A stretch of 64,000 bases of DNA from Anaerolineales bacterium (GTDB lineage: Bacteria; Chloroflexota; Anaerolineae; Anaerolineales; UBA6663). The stretch spans positions 49,756 to 113,755 of the forward strand of contig JADZEK010000160.1 in NCBI GenBank assembly GCA_020850595.1. Reading direction: 5' to 3'. Within the stretch, counting starts at the first letter, position 1, and each line of letters opens with the position of its first letter. Positions 8,496 to 16,863 of the stretch are shown here, piece by piece. The notes under the pieces are model-generated. The model ran no database searches and had not been told where the DNA came from. It saw only the letters and a program-made list of their open reading frames with translations. A program made the translations under genes and the position numbers.

Positions 8496-9598
8496 GCGCG
8501 ACGCACGTCACCCCGGCGTTGGAGGTCGTAAACGTCAGCAAGGCGTTCGGCGGCGCGCCCGCCGTGGATGGCGTGTCGTTCACGCTGGCCGCGGGCGAGG
8601 TGCTGGCGCTGCTCGGGCCGAGCGGCAGCGGCAAGTCTACCCTGCTGGGACTGATCGCCGGGCTGGAAGCGCCGGACACGGGCGAGGTGCGCTGGGCGGG
8701 GAAGTCGCTGGCGGACGTGCCCATCCACGCGCGCGGCTTCGGGCTTATGTTCCAAGACTACGCCTTGTTCCCGCATAAGGACGTGGCCGGTAACGTGGGC
8801 TTCGGCCTGCGGATGCGCGGACAGGCCCCCGCGGCGGTGGCAGCGGGCGTGCGCGACGCGCTAGCCCTGGTGGGCCTGAGGGGCTTCGAGCGCCGCGACG
8901 TGAACACGCTCTCCGGCGGCGAACAGCAGCGCGTGGCGCTGGCCCGCGCCCTGGCCCCCCGCCCGCAACTGCTGCTGCTCGACGAGCCGCTGGGCGCGCT
9001 CGACCGGGCGCTGCGCGAACGGCTGCTCGAAGAACTGGGCGGCATCCTGCGCCAACTGAGCCAAACGACGATCTACGTGACGCACGACCAGGAGGAAGCG
9101 TTCGCGCTGGCCGACCGGGTGCTCATCCTCCGCCAGGGGCGCGTGGCGCAAGCGGGCGCGCCCGCCGAGGTCTACGCTCGGCCCGCCTCGCGCTTCGTGG
9201 CTGAGTTCCTGGGCTGGCGCAACCTGCTACCGGCGCGACTGGCGCGTGGGCAGGGCGCGGAGGGCTGGGTGGCGCTGACCGACGCGGGACAGTTGCGCCT
9301 CGCCGCGGAGGACGTGCCGCCGGGTCTGGCGGGCGCGCCGGCGGTAACGCTGGGCGTGCGGGCCGAGGCTTTGCAGCCGGCGCGCCCCGACGAGCCGGCC
9401 GACCTGGAAGGCACGCTCGTCGAGCAAGCGCTGCGCGGCAGCCGCCGCCGTGTGACCGTGCGGGTGGGCCGCGCCGACCTGCTGGCGCTGTGGGACGGCG
9501 CGCAGCCCGCCCCGGCACTCGGCGCGCCGGTGCGGCTGCGGCTTGGCCCGCGCGCCCTCACGGTGCTCCCGGAAGAAATGGATAGGCTACATGGGTGA
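8492..9598 (+). CDS. thiQ: Thiamine ABC transporter ATP-binding protein
   Basis: ATPase subunit of 368 aa. Walker A GPSGSGKST (42-50), Q-loop FQDYALFPHK, ABC signature LSGGEQQR (from 140), Walker B LLLLDEP (from 160), D-loop and His198 switch are all present. Beyond residue 240 is a regulatory extension with TOBE-like features, longer than in enteric ThiQ and more like PotA/FbpC proteins. The TTG start overlaps the thiP TGA. The end overlaps the DUF402 gene by 8 nt. Assignment to thiamine rests on the operon and the riboswitch. Confidence 0.9.
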   Translation: MSATHVTPALEVVNVSKAFGGAPAVDGVSFTLAAGEVLALLGPSGSGKSTLLGLIAGLEAPDTGEVRWAGKSLADVPIHARGFGLMFQDYALFPHKDVAGNVGFGLRMRGQAPAAVAAGVRDALALVGLRGFERRDVNTLSGGEQQRVALARALAPRPQLLLLDEPLGALDRALRERLLEELGGILRQLSQTTIYVTHDQEEAFALADRVLILRQGRVAQAGAPAEVYARPASRFVAEFLGWRNLLPARLARGQGAEGWVALTDAGQLRLAAEDVPPGLAGAPAVTLGVRAEALQPARPDEPADLEGTLVEQALRGSRRRVTVRVGRADLLALWDGAQPAPALGAPVRLRLGPRALTVLPEEMDRLHG

Positions 9599-10088
9599 GC
9601 GTGTGACGGTGCAGAAGCTCAACGCGGCGGGAGAGGTGGCCGTGACCTGGGCGGGTGAGGTGCTGGCGCGCACGGCCGCCAGCGTGCAGCTCGCGGCGAC
9701 CTTCACGCGCGGGCCGCTAGACTTGGGCTATGTGACGCTGCGGCCCGGCGACCGCTTCGTCGAGTGGTTCTACGCCGACCGCTGGTACAACATCTTCGCC
9801 ATCTACAACGTGGGCGACGGCGCGTTCAAGGGCTGGTACTGCAACATCACGCGCCCGGCCGAAATCGGCCCCAACCCGGCCGGGCCGGGGCTGCTGGTGC
9901 GCGCCGTGGACCTGGCGCTCGATTACTTTCGCCAGCCCGGCGGCGCGGAGTTGGTGCTGGACGAGGATGAGTTCGCGGCGCTGGCCCTGCCGCCCGGCGA
10001 GGCGCGGCAGTGCCGCGTAGCGCTGGCAGAACTCAGGATATTGGCCGCGGCGGGTGAGGGGCCGTTCGCGCTGCCGGCCACGGGCTAG
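9591..10088 (+). CDS. DUF402 protein (nucleotide/thiamine diphosphatase-like fold)
   Basis: 165-aa cytosolic protein with the DUF402 core: FVEWFYADRWYNIFAIY, FKGWYCNIT, VDLALD and LDEDEFAAL. Known family members (Ntdp, FomD) are metal-dependent nucleotide phosphohydrolases. The start is ATG 9591, just inside the thiQ end, since the longer ORF begins with non-homologous residues. It is the last gene of the TPP-riboswitch operon, which suggests, as inference only, a thiamine-phosphate role. The conserved Asp/Glu residues of the family appear intact. Confidence 0.8.
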   Translation: MGERVTVQKLNAAGEVAVTWAGEVLARTAASVQLAATFTRGPLDLGYVTLRPGDRFVEWFYADRWYNIFAIYNVGDGAFKGWYCNITRPAEIGPNPAGPGLLVRAVDLALDYFRQPGGAELVLDEDEFAALALPPGEARQCRVALAELRILAAAGEGPFALPATG

Positions 10089-10121
10089 GCTCGGCGGCCC
10101 GCGGACGGGCGACACAAACAC

Positions 10122-10153
10122 GAAAGCCCCGGCCGGAGCGCGGCGGGGGCCTT
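10122..10153. terminator. Possible terminator between convergent genes
   Basis: GC-rich imperfect hairpin (GCCCC-G-GCC with GGC-G-GGGGC) between the plus-strand DUF402 gene and the minus-strand membrane gene. T-runs are weak on both sides. Confidence 0.4.
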
Positions 10154-10183
10154 CGCGACAGATGGTCGGTTGCGCGCGGGCGC

Positions 10184-10366
10184 TTAGAACAGGGCCGAGC
10201 AGCTCGCGGCGGTGCCCATGAGCATGTCGCCGCAGCTCCAGGCCACGGGCAGGGCCACGGCCACGCAGCAGCAGCACAACACCACCACGGCAATTACAAT
10301 GATCATGGTGGTGTTGTTTTTCTTGGGCGCGGCGGGCGCCGGGGGCATACCCATCTGATTGTTCAT
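10184..10366 (-). CDS. Small single-pass membrane protein
   Basis: 60 aa. A short polar, Pro-rich N-terminus (MNNQMGMPPAPAAPKK) leads into one strongly hydrophobic helix (about 20-42) containing a Cys cluster CCCC. ATG 10366 is supported by GGAGGAG about 8 nt upstream. It lies at the end of a run of minus-strand membrane-protein genes. Function unknown. Confidence 0.7.
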   Translation of the reverse strand: MNNQMGMPPAPAAPKKNNTTMIIVIAVVVLCCCCVAVALPVAWSCGDMLMGTAASCSALF

Positions 10367-10445
10367 GCGACTCTCCTCCGTGCTGGCTAATGACGAACCC
10401 CGCGCCCCGGCCAAACCGGGCGCGGGCCGAACTTGCTGACCGCAG

Positions 10446-10802
10446 CTACCCCCACGCGCTCACCAGCGGCAGCCAACCCGTTGGGTCGTTGGTGACCGAC
10501 GGGATGAGCAGCGGCAGGGCACAGAGGCCGGTGAACACGGCCGCGAAGCCGCACAACCCCACCACCAACAGCCCCAGGCCGATGTAACCCAGCGCCAGGC
10601 CGACCGTCGCCAGGCCGTCGCCGGTCAGCTCCCCGTCGCTTTCCGCAATTTCCCGCTTGGCGCGGTAGCCGGCAGCGACCGCAATGATACTCCCGAAGAG
10701 CGGAAACACCGAAAGCCCCAGGATGCCCGCCACCAGGCTGAGGGTGGCGGTGGGGCTGGTCTGCGCCGGCTGGTAGCCGTAGAGCGGCGGATCGGACGCC
10801 AT
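10446..10802 (-). CDS. DUF4190-like membrane protein
   Basis: 118 aa. A short Pro/Tyr/Gln-rich cytoplasmic tail is followed by a hydrophobic domain with the pattern of DUF4190 (small peptidoglycan- or septum-associated membrane proteins of unknown function). The internal motif GYRAKREIAESDGELTGDGLATVGLALGYIGLGL fits a helix-loop-helix hairpin. It is a paralogue of the next gene upstream (10818-11156). Confidence 0.75.
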   Translation of the reverse strand: MASDPPLYGYQPAQTSPTATLSLVAGILGLSVFPLFGSIIAVAAGYRAKREIAESDGELTGDGLATVGLALGYIGLGLLVVGLCGFAAVFTGLCALPLLIPSVTNDPTGWLPLVSAWG

Positions 10803-10817
10803 GCCCGCCGGCCCGGC

Positions 10818-11156
10818 CTAGACCAACCCGGCCACGATCGGCAGCAGGCTGCTCTGGCCGCTGGTGGCGACGAGGATGAAGGGCAGCGCGAACAGGATGG
10901 CAAAGATGCAGGCGAAGATCACGCCCAGGCCGAGGCCGATGTAGCCCAGCACCAGGCCCCAGGTGGCCGCGCCCGCGCCGCCCAGCGTGCCGCCGCTGCG
11001 GGCGATCTCGCCCTTGGCCATGTGCCCGGTGACCACGGCCACCAGGCTGCCGAAAAACGGGAAGATGGTGAAGCCGCAAATCGCCGCGATCAGGCTAATG
11101 ATCGCCAGGGTGCTGTTCTGCGGAGCGGGCTGGTATTGCGGGTAGTTAGGCTGCAT
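10818..11156 (-). CDS. DUF4190-like membrane protein
   Basis: 112 aa. N-terminus MQPNYPQYQPAPQ is Pro/Gln/Tyr-rich, followed by a two-hairpin membrane domain with GHMAKGEIARSGG between helices. ATG 11156 has AAGGAG upstream; a longer in-frame start would overlap the DUF4126 gene. Tandem paralogue of 10446-10802 with which it is likely co-transcribed. Confidence 0.8.
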   Translation of the reverse strand: MQPNYPQYQPAPQNSTLAIISLIAAICGFTIFPFFGSLVAVVTGHMAKGEIARSGGTLGGAGAATWGLVLGYIGLGLGVIFACIFAILFALPFILVATSGQSSLLPIVAGLV

Positions 11157-11167
11157 GAGTAAGCTCC

Positions 11168-11746
11168 TTAGGCTTGGCGGGCGGCGGCGGCGCGGTCGGC
11201 GCGCTTCCACAGCCAACCAATAATGAGGGCTAGCACCAGGCACAGCAGTAACGTGCCCACGATGGGCAGGATGACGGCCAGCACCGACACCAACAGCGCC
11301 AGCAGGTCTTCGAGCACGCTGACGAGGGGGTTGGCCAGGCCGCCGGTCGTGGCGGTGACGGCGGGTCGCAGCACCACGCTCTTGGCGGCGTGCACGCTGC
11401 CCGCCACCAGCAGGCCCAGGATCACGGCCACCACCGGGTCAAGGTGGGCCACCACGCCGGTGCTGGCGGCGAAGAGCACCGCCCCAGCCGTGGGCCGCAC
11501 AAAGGTCTGGATGGCGTCATTGGCGTGGTTGATGGCGGGCACTTTGTCGGCGAAGAACTCCACCACCAGCAGCACCGTCAGCGCGCCGATGACCCACCAA
11601 CTCTCCAGGACATCCCAGGGCTTGCCAAGCTGGATGAAGTCGGTGAAGCGCGCTGTGAGGGCCACCACCAGCAGCGGCAGGTAGGCGTTTAGCCCGGCGC
11701 TGCCCGACAACCCAAACGCGGCGAGGAGGTTGGTCAATACGTCCAT
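11168..11746 (-). CDS. DUF4126 membrane protein
   Basis: 192 aa with about five hydrophobic segments. The pattern GLNAYLPLL, DKVPAINHANDAIQTFVRP and AGSVHAAKSVVLRP matches DUF4126, conserved integral membrane proteins of unknown function. It is the second gene of the minus-strand run starting at 12609, 20 nt after the DUF2085 stop. Confidence 0.85.
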   Translation of the reverse strand: MDVLTNLLAAFGLSGSAGLNAYLPLLVVALTARFTDFIQLGKPWDVLESWWVIGALTVLLVVEFFADKVPAINHANDAIQTFVRPTAGAVLFAASTGVVAHLDPVVAVILGLLVAGSVHAAKSVVLRPAVTATTGGLANPLVSVLEDLLALLVSVLAVILPIVGTLLLCLVLALIIGWLWKRADRAAAARQA

Positions 11747-11766
11747 CGTCGTCTCCCATCTCCCGG

Positions 11767-12609
11767 CTAATTCAGGCCGGGCAGCCCGCTCCAGGTGTGA
11801 AAGACCGAGTAGCGCAGCCAGTCAATCGCGCCGATCTCAAGCATCGCCAGCGTGAAGCCCGCCAGCAGGGGCAGGGCCGCGCTCGCCGGCGTCCGCGCCT
11901 TGTTTTCCTGCTTCAAAGCGATCAGCAGGATGGTGGTGTTCAGCGCCACCAGGATGGCCAGCACGCCCACCACGCTGAGCAGGGCGAGGGGGTACAGGAA
12001 GATCACCTGGTCGGTGAAGATCAACCCGGCGATGATGGCGGCCAGGCCGACCAGCAGCGCCAGTTCGCGCCAGCGCCCCAACACCGGGCGGTCTTCCCAA
12101 TCGGCCCAGAGCGTCTGGTTGAACACCGGCACCATCAGCCCGGCCAGCGCCAGGCCGTTGAGCAGGCCGGTGATGACGCGCAGGCTGTTGTTCGGCTCGT
12201 ATAGGCGCGGCAGGCCGGGGAAGAAGTTCAGATATGAATTGACGCCGTCAACACCCATGAGGCCGATAAAGGCCAGCAGCGCCACGAAGATCGGCGCGCG
12301 CGGCATGCCGCCCGCCCGCCGCCGCCCCAGGGCCAGCAGGGTGACCATGCCCAGCAGCACGCCCAGGTAAATGCCCGTGCAGCGCGCGCACAGCGGGAAC
12401 TGCGCGTTGCCGATGTGCAGGGAGTGGCTGTCAATGCGGTGGCAGATGGCGTAGCCGATGGCGCCCGCCTTGCCCAGGATGCCTTCCGGCGTGTTCAGCA
12501 ACCACGACACCACGGCCACCGCGGCCACGCCCCCCACCAGGTATGGCAGATAGCGTTGTGTGGGCGGGTGAGCGGCGGGCGGTAGCGATTCGAGCGAAAC
12601 GTCTGACAT
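11767..12609 (-). CDS. DUF2085 membrane protein
   Basis: 280 aa, about seven transmembrane segments. The signature IGYAICHRIDSHSLHIG followed by FPLCARCTGIYLG (residues about 50-85) is diagnostic of DUF2085; its conserved Cys and His residues suggest metal or redox chemistry at the membrane, but no function is established. It is the first gene of the run and is preceded by a good promoter on the same strand. Confidence 0.88.
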   Translation of the reverse strand: MSDVSLESLPPAAHPPTQRYLPYLVGGVAAVAVVSWLLNTPEGILGKAGAIGYAICHRIDSHSLHIGNAQFPLCARCTGIYLGVLLGMVTLLALGRRRAGGMPRAPIFVALLAFIGLMGVDGVNSYLNFFPGLPRLYEPNNSLRVITGLLNGLALAGLMVPVFNQTLWADWEDRPVLGRWRELALLVGLAAIIAGLIFTDQVIFLYPLALLSVVGVLAILVALNTTILLIALKQENKARTPASAALPLLAGFTLAMLEIGAIDWLRYSVFHTWSGLPGLN

Positions 12610-12699
12610 GCCTCACCAATAAGCACTGCGCGCCTGGGCCGGCGCCCCGACGCCTCCGCAACGTTGAATGGCGGCCGAAATCACCGACGGATCGAGGCG

Positions 12700-12728
12700 A
12701 TTATATGCTTCCCATACGTGGAAGGCAA
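12700..12728 (-). promoter_or_regulatory. Promoter for the DUF2085-DUF4126-DUF4190 run
   Basis: Minus-strand TTGCCT (complement of 12723-12728) and TATAAT (complement of 12700-12705) with a 17-nt spacer, about 90 nt upstream of the DUF2085 start. Confidence 0.6.
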
Positions 12729-12782
12729 CCAATGGTTGCGCCGCGGCCACGGCCCGCGCATGATTTTGAGGCGATGGTTTTC

Positions 12783-12811
12783 TTGACACACCCCCCTCCG
12801 GCCGGTATAAT
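12783..12811 (+). promoter_or_regulatory. Consensus promoter of tRNA-Asn
   Basis: TTGACA (12783-12788) and TATAAT (12806-12811) with a 17-nt spacer, both perfect consensus, 12 nt before the tRNA. Confidence 0.92.
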
Positions 12812-12823
12812 CTCGCTCGCCCT

Positions 12824-12899
12824 TCCTCGATAGCTCAATCGGCAGAGCAATCGGCTGTTAACCGATGGGTTGCTGGTTCGAGTCCAGCTCGAGGAGCCA
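12824..12899 (+). tRNA. tRNA-Asn (GTT)
   Basis: 76-nt cloverleaf with encoded CCA. The acceptor stem TCCTCGA pairs with TCGAGGA, discriminator G. D arm TAGCTCAATCGGCAGAGCA, anticodon loop CTGTTAA giving anticodon GTT, and T arm GCTGGTTCGAGTCCAGC are all complete. Confidence 0.97.
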
Positions 12900-12910
12900 A
12901 CGGTCCCCAG

Positions 12911-12937
12911 ACAGGCGAGAGCGCTCTCGCCTGTTTT
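12911..12937 (+). terminator. tRNA-Asn terminator
   Basis: A perfect palindrome ACAGGCGAGAGC / GCTCTCGCCTGT followed by TTTT, 11 nt after the tRNA CCA. Confidence 0.88.
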
Positions 12938-13015
12938 GCTGCCAGGGGCCGGCGGCCAGGGGCAAGCGCCGGGCCGGGGGGTCGCTTGGCAGCCCGGCCG
13001 CGGGCGGGGCCGAGG

Positions 13016-13043
13016 TTGCTTTCTACCCGGCCGCGCCTACAAT
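13016..13043 (+). promoter_or_regulatory. Promoter of the histidine kinase gene
   Basis: TTGCTT (13016-13021) and TACAAT (13038-13043), 16-nt spacer, 38 nt upstream of the start codon. Confidence 0.6.
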
Positions 13044-13081
13044 AACAGGCGCAGGCCAGTCGGCATGATTGGCTGGTTACG

Positions 13082-15250
13082 ATGAAACGCCTCGGCGTCT
13101 ACCTCGCCCTGATTTTTCCCGCGGTGCTCCTGGGGTTGTGGTCGGCCTTTCCGGAGGCCGACCCGCGCCTGGCCGCGCCCATCACGCACTTCTATCTGGT
13201 GAGTTTCACCACCTTCGCCGCCACGGTCGTTTCACTCTTCGTCATCATCTCGGTCGGTGAGACCGCCCAGCCGCGCCACCTCTTCCTGGCCGCCGCCTTC
13301 GCGTGGATGGGGGCGGTTTTCCTGATTCACGGGGCGACCACCCCCGGCGCGCTCATCACGCACTTTCACCCGGCCGTCACCTGGAGCTCGTGGCTCACGC
13401 TCTTCGGCGGCGGCGTCATCTTCCTGATCAGCGGGTTCGCCTCCAGCCGGCCGCGCCCGGCGCTGCTGCGCGTGGTGGCCCTCGCCATCAGCGTCGCCTA
13501 CGTCGCCTACCTGGTGGTCGTCTTCGCCGCGCCCGACCTGCTCACCACTCTGCTGGCGCTCAACAGCGCCCCGCGGGTGGTAGACCTGGTGTTCGTGCTG
13601 ACGCTGGTGATCTGGATGGTCGGGGCGGTGCGCCACTACCTCAACTGGCGGCAGACCCACCACTTCATTGACGGCCTGATGGCGTTTGAGGCGGGCTGGT
13701 ATGCCACCGCCACCGTCAGCATGTTCCGCTTCGAGTTGTGGCGGGTCGGGTGGTGGATGTACCACGTGCTGCTGCTGTTGGGTTTCCTCATCGCCATCTA
13801 CGCCCTGTGGCGCGCCTACGAACAGGTGCGCACCTTCCGGCTGACCGCATACTTCGCGGCCACCAGCCTGATCGTCACCGCGGCGCTGGCGTTGCTGGCC
13901 GCCCAACTCTACAGCAACCTGGCCTTCGACAACCTGCGCCAGGAGTTGGAAGCCGACACCGAAAACCTGTCGCGGCACATGGGCGATTTGATCGCCGCCG
14001 ACCTGCCGGAGGTGACCACCAGCGCCGACCTGAGCGCCCTGGACCCCCAGGCCGGGCTGGCGCAATCGGTCTGGAGCATGCGCCTCAGCCTGGTGAGCCT
14101 GCAAGAGGTGGCCCTGTACGACAACACCGGCCGCGAAATCTACTCGACCATGAGCGCGCCCGGCGAACACCAGCCCCCGCCGCAGCCCGACCGCTACCAA
14201 GCCGCCCTGAGCGGCACCACCAGCGCCCTGCTGCTCGACCCGGGCAGCGCCGTGGGCAGCTACCAGCCGACCGAAGCGGACCATCTGCTGCTGGTTTACA
14301 CGCCGTTCTACCCGGCGGGCGGACCGGACACCTCCGGGCCGATTGGCGTGCTGCTGACCCTGCGAGCCGCTTCCCAACTCACCACCGCGCAGATTTACTC
14401 GCGGGCCATTGGGCTGGGGCTGGCGACGGTAACCATGGGGGCGCTGTTCCTCGCGCTGCTGTTTATCGTCTTCCGCGCCGACTACCTCATTCGCGCCCGG
14501 GCGCGCGAGCTAGAAACGGCCTACGCCGAACTGCGCCAGGCCGAAGGGCTGCGCGACGACCTGACGCACATGATCGTCCACGACCTGCGCAATCCGCTCT
14601 CGGCCTTGACGGCCAACCTGGACCTGATCGGCCGGACGCTGAACAACCCGGCCTACCCCGATGCGCCGCCGCGCTTTCTCTCGGGCGCGCGGGCCGCGGG
14701 CCAGCGCATGACCGGCATGATTGACGATCTGCTGAACGTGGGCAAGTTCGAGGCCGGCGAACTGCGCCCGACGCTGGTGCCGGTGTATCTGCCCACGGTG
14801 CTGACTGACAAGGTGGAGAGCTATCGTTCGCAAGCCGAGAAGGACGGCAAGACGCTGACCGTGCGCGCCCCGGCCGAGCTGCCCACCGTCATGGCCGATC
14901 TGGCCCTCATCGGCCGTGTGATTGACAACCTGCTGAGCAACGCCTTGAAGTACACCGACCCCGGCGGCAAGATTCAGATCGAGGCCGAGCGCCGTGACAG
15001 CCACTTGGTCGTGCGCGTGAGCGACAACGGCGCGGGCATCCCCGCCGCCCACCAGGCGCGCATCTTCGAGAAATTCGTGCAGGTGACTGACGAGGGCGGG
15101 CAGCCGCTGCGCAAGGGCACCGGCCTGGGGTTGGCCTTCTGCCGACTGGCGGTCGAAGCGCACGGCGGCAAAATCCGCGTCGAATCTACGCCCGGCTACG
15201 GCAGCATCTTCTTCTTCACCCTGCCGCTCTCGCCTCCCCCCACCACCTAA
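13082..15250 (+). CDS. Membrane sensor histidine kinase
   Basis: 722-aa sensor kinase. Residues 1-240 contain about seven hydrophobic segments resembling a 7TM sensory module; a further helix near 258-275 leads to an extracellular region (about 280-445, DCache-like in size), then a transmembrane segment near 447-468. The HisKA domain has phospho-acceptor His500 in IVHDLRNPLSAL. The HATPase domain has the N box (IDNLLSNALKYT), G1 (VSDNGAGIP) and G2 (GTGLGLAFCR). No response regulator is encoded next to it, so it is an orphan kinase in this window. The ligand is unknown. Confidence 0.9.
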   Translation: MKRLGVYLALIFPAVLLGLWSAFPEADPRLAAPITHFYLVSFTTFAATVVSLFVIISVGETAQPRHLFLAAAFAWMGAVFLIHGATTPGALITHFHPAVTWSSWLTLFGGGVIFLISGFASSRPRPALLRVVALAISVAYVAYLVVVFAAPDLLTTLLALNSAPRVVDLVFVLTLVIWMVGAVRHYLNWRQTHHFIDGLMAFEAGWYATATVSMFRFELWRVGWWMYHVLLLLGFLIAIYALWRAYEQVRTFRLTAYFAATSLIVTAALALLAAQLYSNLAFDNLRQELEADTENLSRHMGDLIAADLPEVTTSADLSALDPQAGLAQSVWSMRLSLVSLQEVALYDNTGREIYSTMSAPGEHQPPPQPDRYQAALSGTTSALLLDPGSAVGSYQPTEADHLLLVYTPFYPAGGPDTSGPIGVLLTLRAASQLTTAQIYSRAIGLGLATVTMGALFLALLFIVFRADYLIRARARELETAYAELRQAEGLRDDLTHMIVHDLRNPLSALTANLDLIGRTLNNPAYPDAPPRFLSGARAAGQRMTGMIDDLLNVGKFEAGELRPTLVPVYLPTVLTDKVESYRSQAEKDGKTLTVRAPAELPTVMADLALIGRVIDNLLSNALKYTDPGGKIQIEAERRDSHLVVRVSDNGAGIPAAHQARIFEKFVQVTDEGGQPLRKGTGLGLAFCRLAVEAHGGKIRVESTPGYGSIFFFTLPLSPPPTT

Positions 15251-15258
15251 CCCGCCCG

Positions 15259-16863
15259 CTAGGGCCTGACCTGATAAACCACCACCGCGTCGGTGGGGGA
15301 GGCATACGCGACCGTCAGGCGCCCGGCGCGTACCAGCCCGGCCACGATCGGGGCCAGCTCGCGCCAGGGCGCGGCCGGCCCCGGGCGGCTGGCATTGACC
15401 CACAGCACGCCTGGGCCGGAAACGATGTAATCTACCTGCTGCGCTTCCAGAGCGGCGACGAACGCCGCCTCGCCGCTGTAACCGCCCAGGTCTACCGTGG
15501 GCAAGCCGCTGTAGAGAAAATCGGGCCGCGGCAGCTCCGACATCACGACCGCGCTTGGGGCGGCGTGGACAGCCAGCCACTGCGTGCGCGCCGCCAGGTC
15601 GCCCGCGTGCCGGCGCGAGTCGTCGAGCAGCAGTGATTGGCGCAGGCCGGTGAGGGTCAGCCCGGTGACCGCGATGAGCACGGCGGCGCGGCCCAGGCGC
15701 GGCCCCCAGGCCGGGCGGCGCAGCCCGCGCGCCAGCGCCCGCCCCAGCCAGTCTACACCCGCCACCAGGCCGAGCGTGAGCTGGGGCTGAACGGGATAAA
15801 AGAAGCGGATGGTCGTCCACAAGACCAGCTGCATCCCGGCGGAGTAAGCCAGCGCCGCCGCCAAGAAAGCCGACGGCCCGGGCCGCCGCAGCAGCCGCAC
15901 CCAGCCCAGCGTCGTCAGGCCGGCCAGCGCCCAGCCGACCAACGGCAGCAGCCAGGGCAAACCCAGCCGCGCCATCAGCGCCTGGGCGCGCTCGCCGCCG
16001 CCCACCGCCAGCAGCAGGTTGCGCAGGTCGAGCCAGGCGTGGCGCGCGCTCAGGCGCAGCAGCAACAGCGGGTAGGGCGTGCTCTGATCGGTCAGGCGCG
16101 CCTCGCCCGACACCAGCCCGGCGTTCTGTTGCAGGTAGTTGGCGGGCCATAGGTCGGGCCAGCGCAGGGCGGTGAGCGCCACCACCAGGAGCAGCAGCGA
16201 CGCGCCCGCCAGGGCCGCTCCGGCCAGCCCTGGCAGCGCGCGGCGGCCCCGCCGATAGAGCAAGTAGACCGCCAGCCCCGCCAGCGGCAGCGCGCCTACT
16301 GTGCGCGTGAAGACCACCGCCACGCTTAGCGCCCCCAGGCCCACCGGCCACCAGCGCCCGGCCGCGCCCGCCGCCGCGCGCTCCACCAACAGCACCGCCA
16401 GCAAACACCAGAACAAAAAGACCGGCTCAGACATCAGCACGCTGGCGTGGCGCACCACCAGCGGCGAGACGGCGTAAAGCAGCGCCACGCCCACGCCCCA
16501 CCAGCGCGAAACGCCGCGCGCCAGCACCGGCCAACCCCAGAACAACAGCGTCAGGTTGGCGAGCGTGGCCGTCGTGGGCACGAGCTTGAGCAGCTCAAAG
16601 TTGCGCGGGAACAGCGCCACCAGCGGCGCGAGCAGCAGGGGGAAGCCGAACGGGTAATTGGCGCGGCCGGGCGCGCCGGGGCTGTTGATGAGGCCGTAGT
16701 CGCCGCCCGCCGTGAACGAGCGCGCCAGCACGACGTAATCGGCGTCGTCCCACTGGGCGCCCAACTGAAAGTGCGGGTGGTCGCGCCACAGCAGCAGCGC
16801 GGCGATCACCAGCACCCCCAGCCAGGCCGCCGCCTGTGGGCGCGTGGGGTGCGCGGCTGTCAT
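15259..16863 (-). CDS. GT-C type membrane glycosyltransferase (GT39/PMT-like)
   Basis: 534 aa with about 10-12 transmembrane segments. The first extracytoplasmic loop contains WDDADYVVLARSF, the acidic motif expected of GT-C polyprenyl-phosphate-sugar glycosyltransferases. A C-terminal soluble region of about 100 residues follows. ATG 16863 overlaps the upstream GT2 stop by 4 nt; an upstream in-frame start would run over 350 nt into that gene and is rejected. It is the last gene of the envelope glycan cluster. Confidence 0.75.
   Translation of the reverse strand: MTAAHPTRPQAAAWLGVLVIAALLLWRDHPHFQLGAQWDDADYVVLARSFTAGGDYGLINSPGAPGRANYPFGFPLLLAPLVALFPRNFELLKLVPTTATLANLTLLFWGWPVLARGVSRWWGVGVALLYAVSPLVVRHASVLMSEPVFLFWCLLAVLLVERAAAGAAGRWWPVGLGALSVAVVFTRTVGALPLAGLAVYLLYRRGRRALPGLAGAALAGASLLLLVVALTALRWPDLWPANYLQQNAGLVSGEARLTDQSTPYPLLLLRLSARHAWLDLRNLLLAVGGGERAQALMARLGLPWLLPLVGWALAGLTTLGWVRLLRRPGPSAFLAAALAYSAGMQLVLWTTIRFFYPVQPQLTLGLVAGVDWLGRALARGLRRPAWGPRLGRAAVLIAVTGLTLTGLRQSLLLDDSRRHAGDLAARTQWLAVHAAPSAVVMSELPRPDFLYSGLPTVDLGGYSGEAAFVAALEAQQVDYIVSGPGVLWVNASRPGPAAPWRELAPIVAGLVRAGRLTVAYASPTDAVVVYQVRP

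Noticed and set aside
12865..13085. Small plus-strand ORFs after tRNA-Asn
   Set aside because: They begin in the tRNA and contain its terminator; no RBS.
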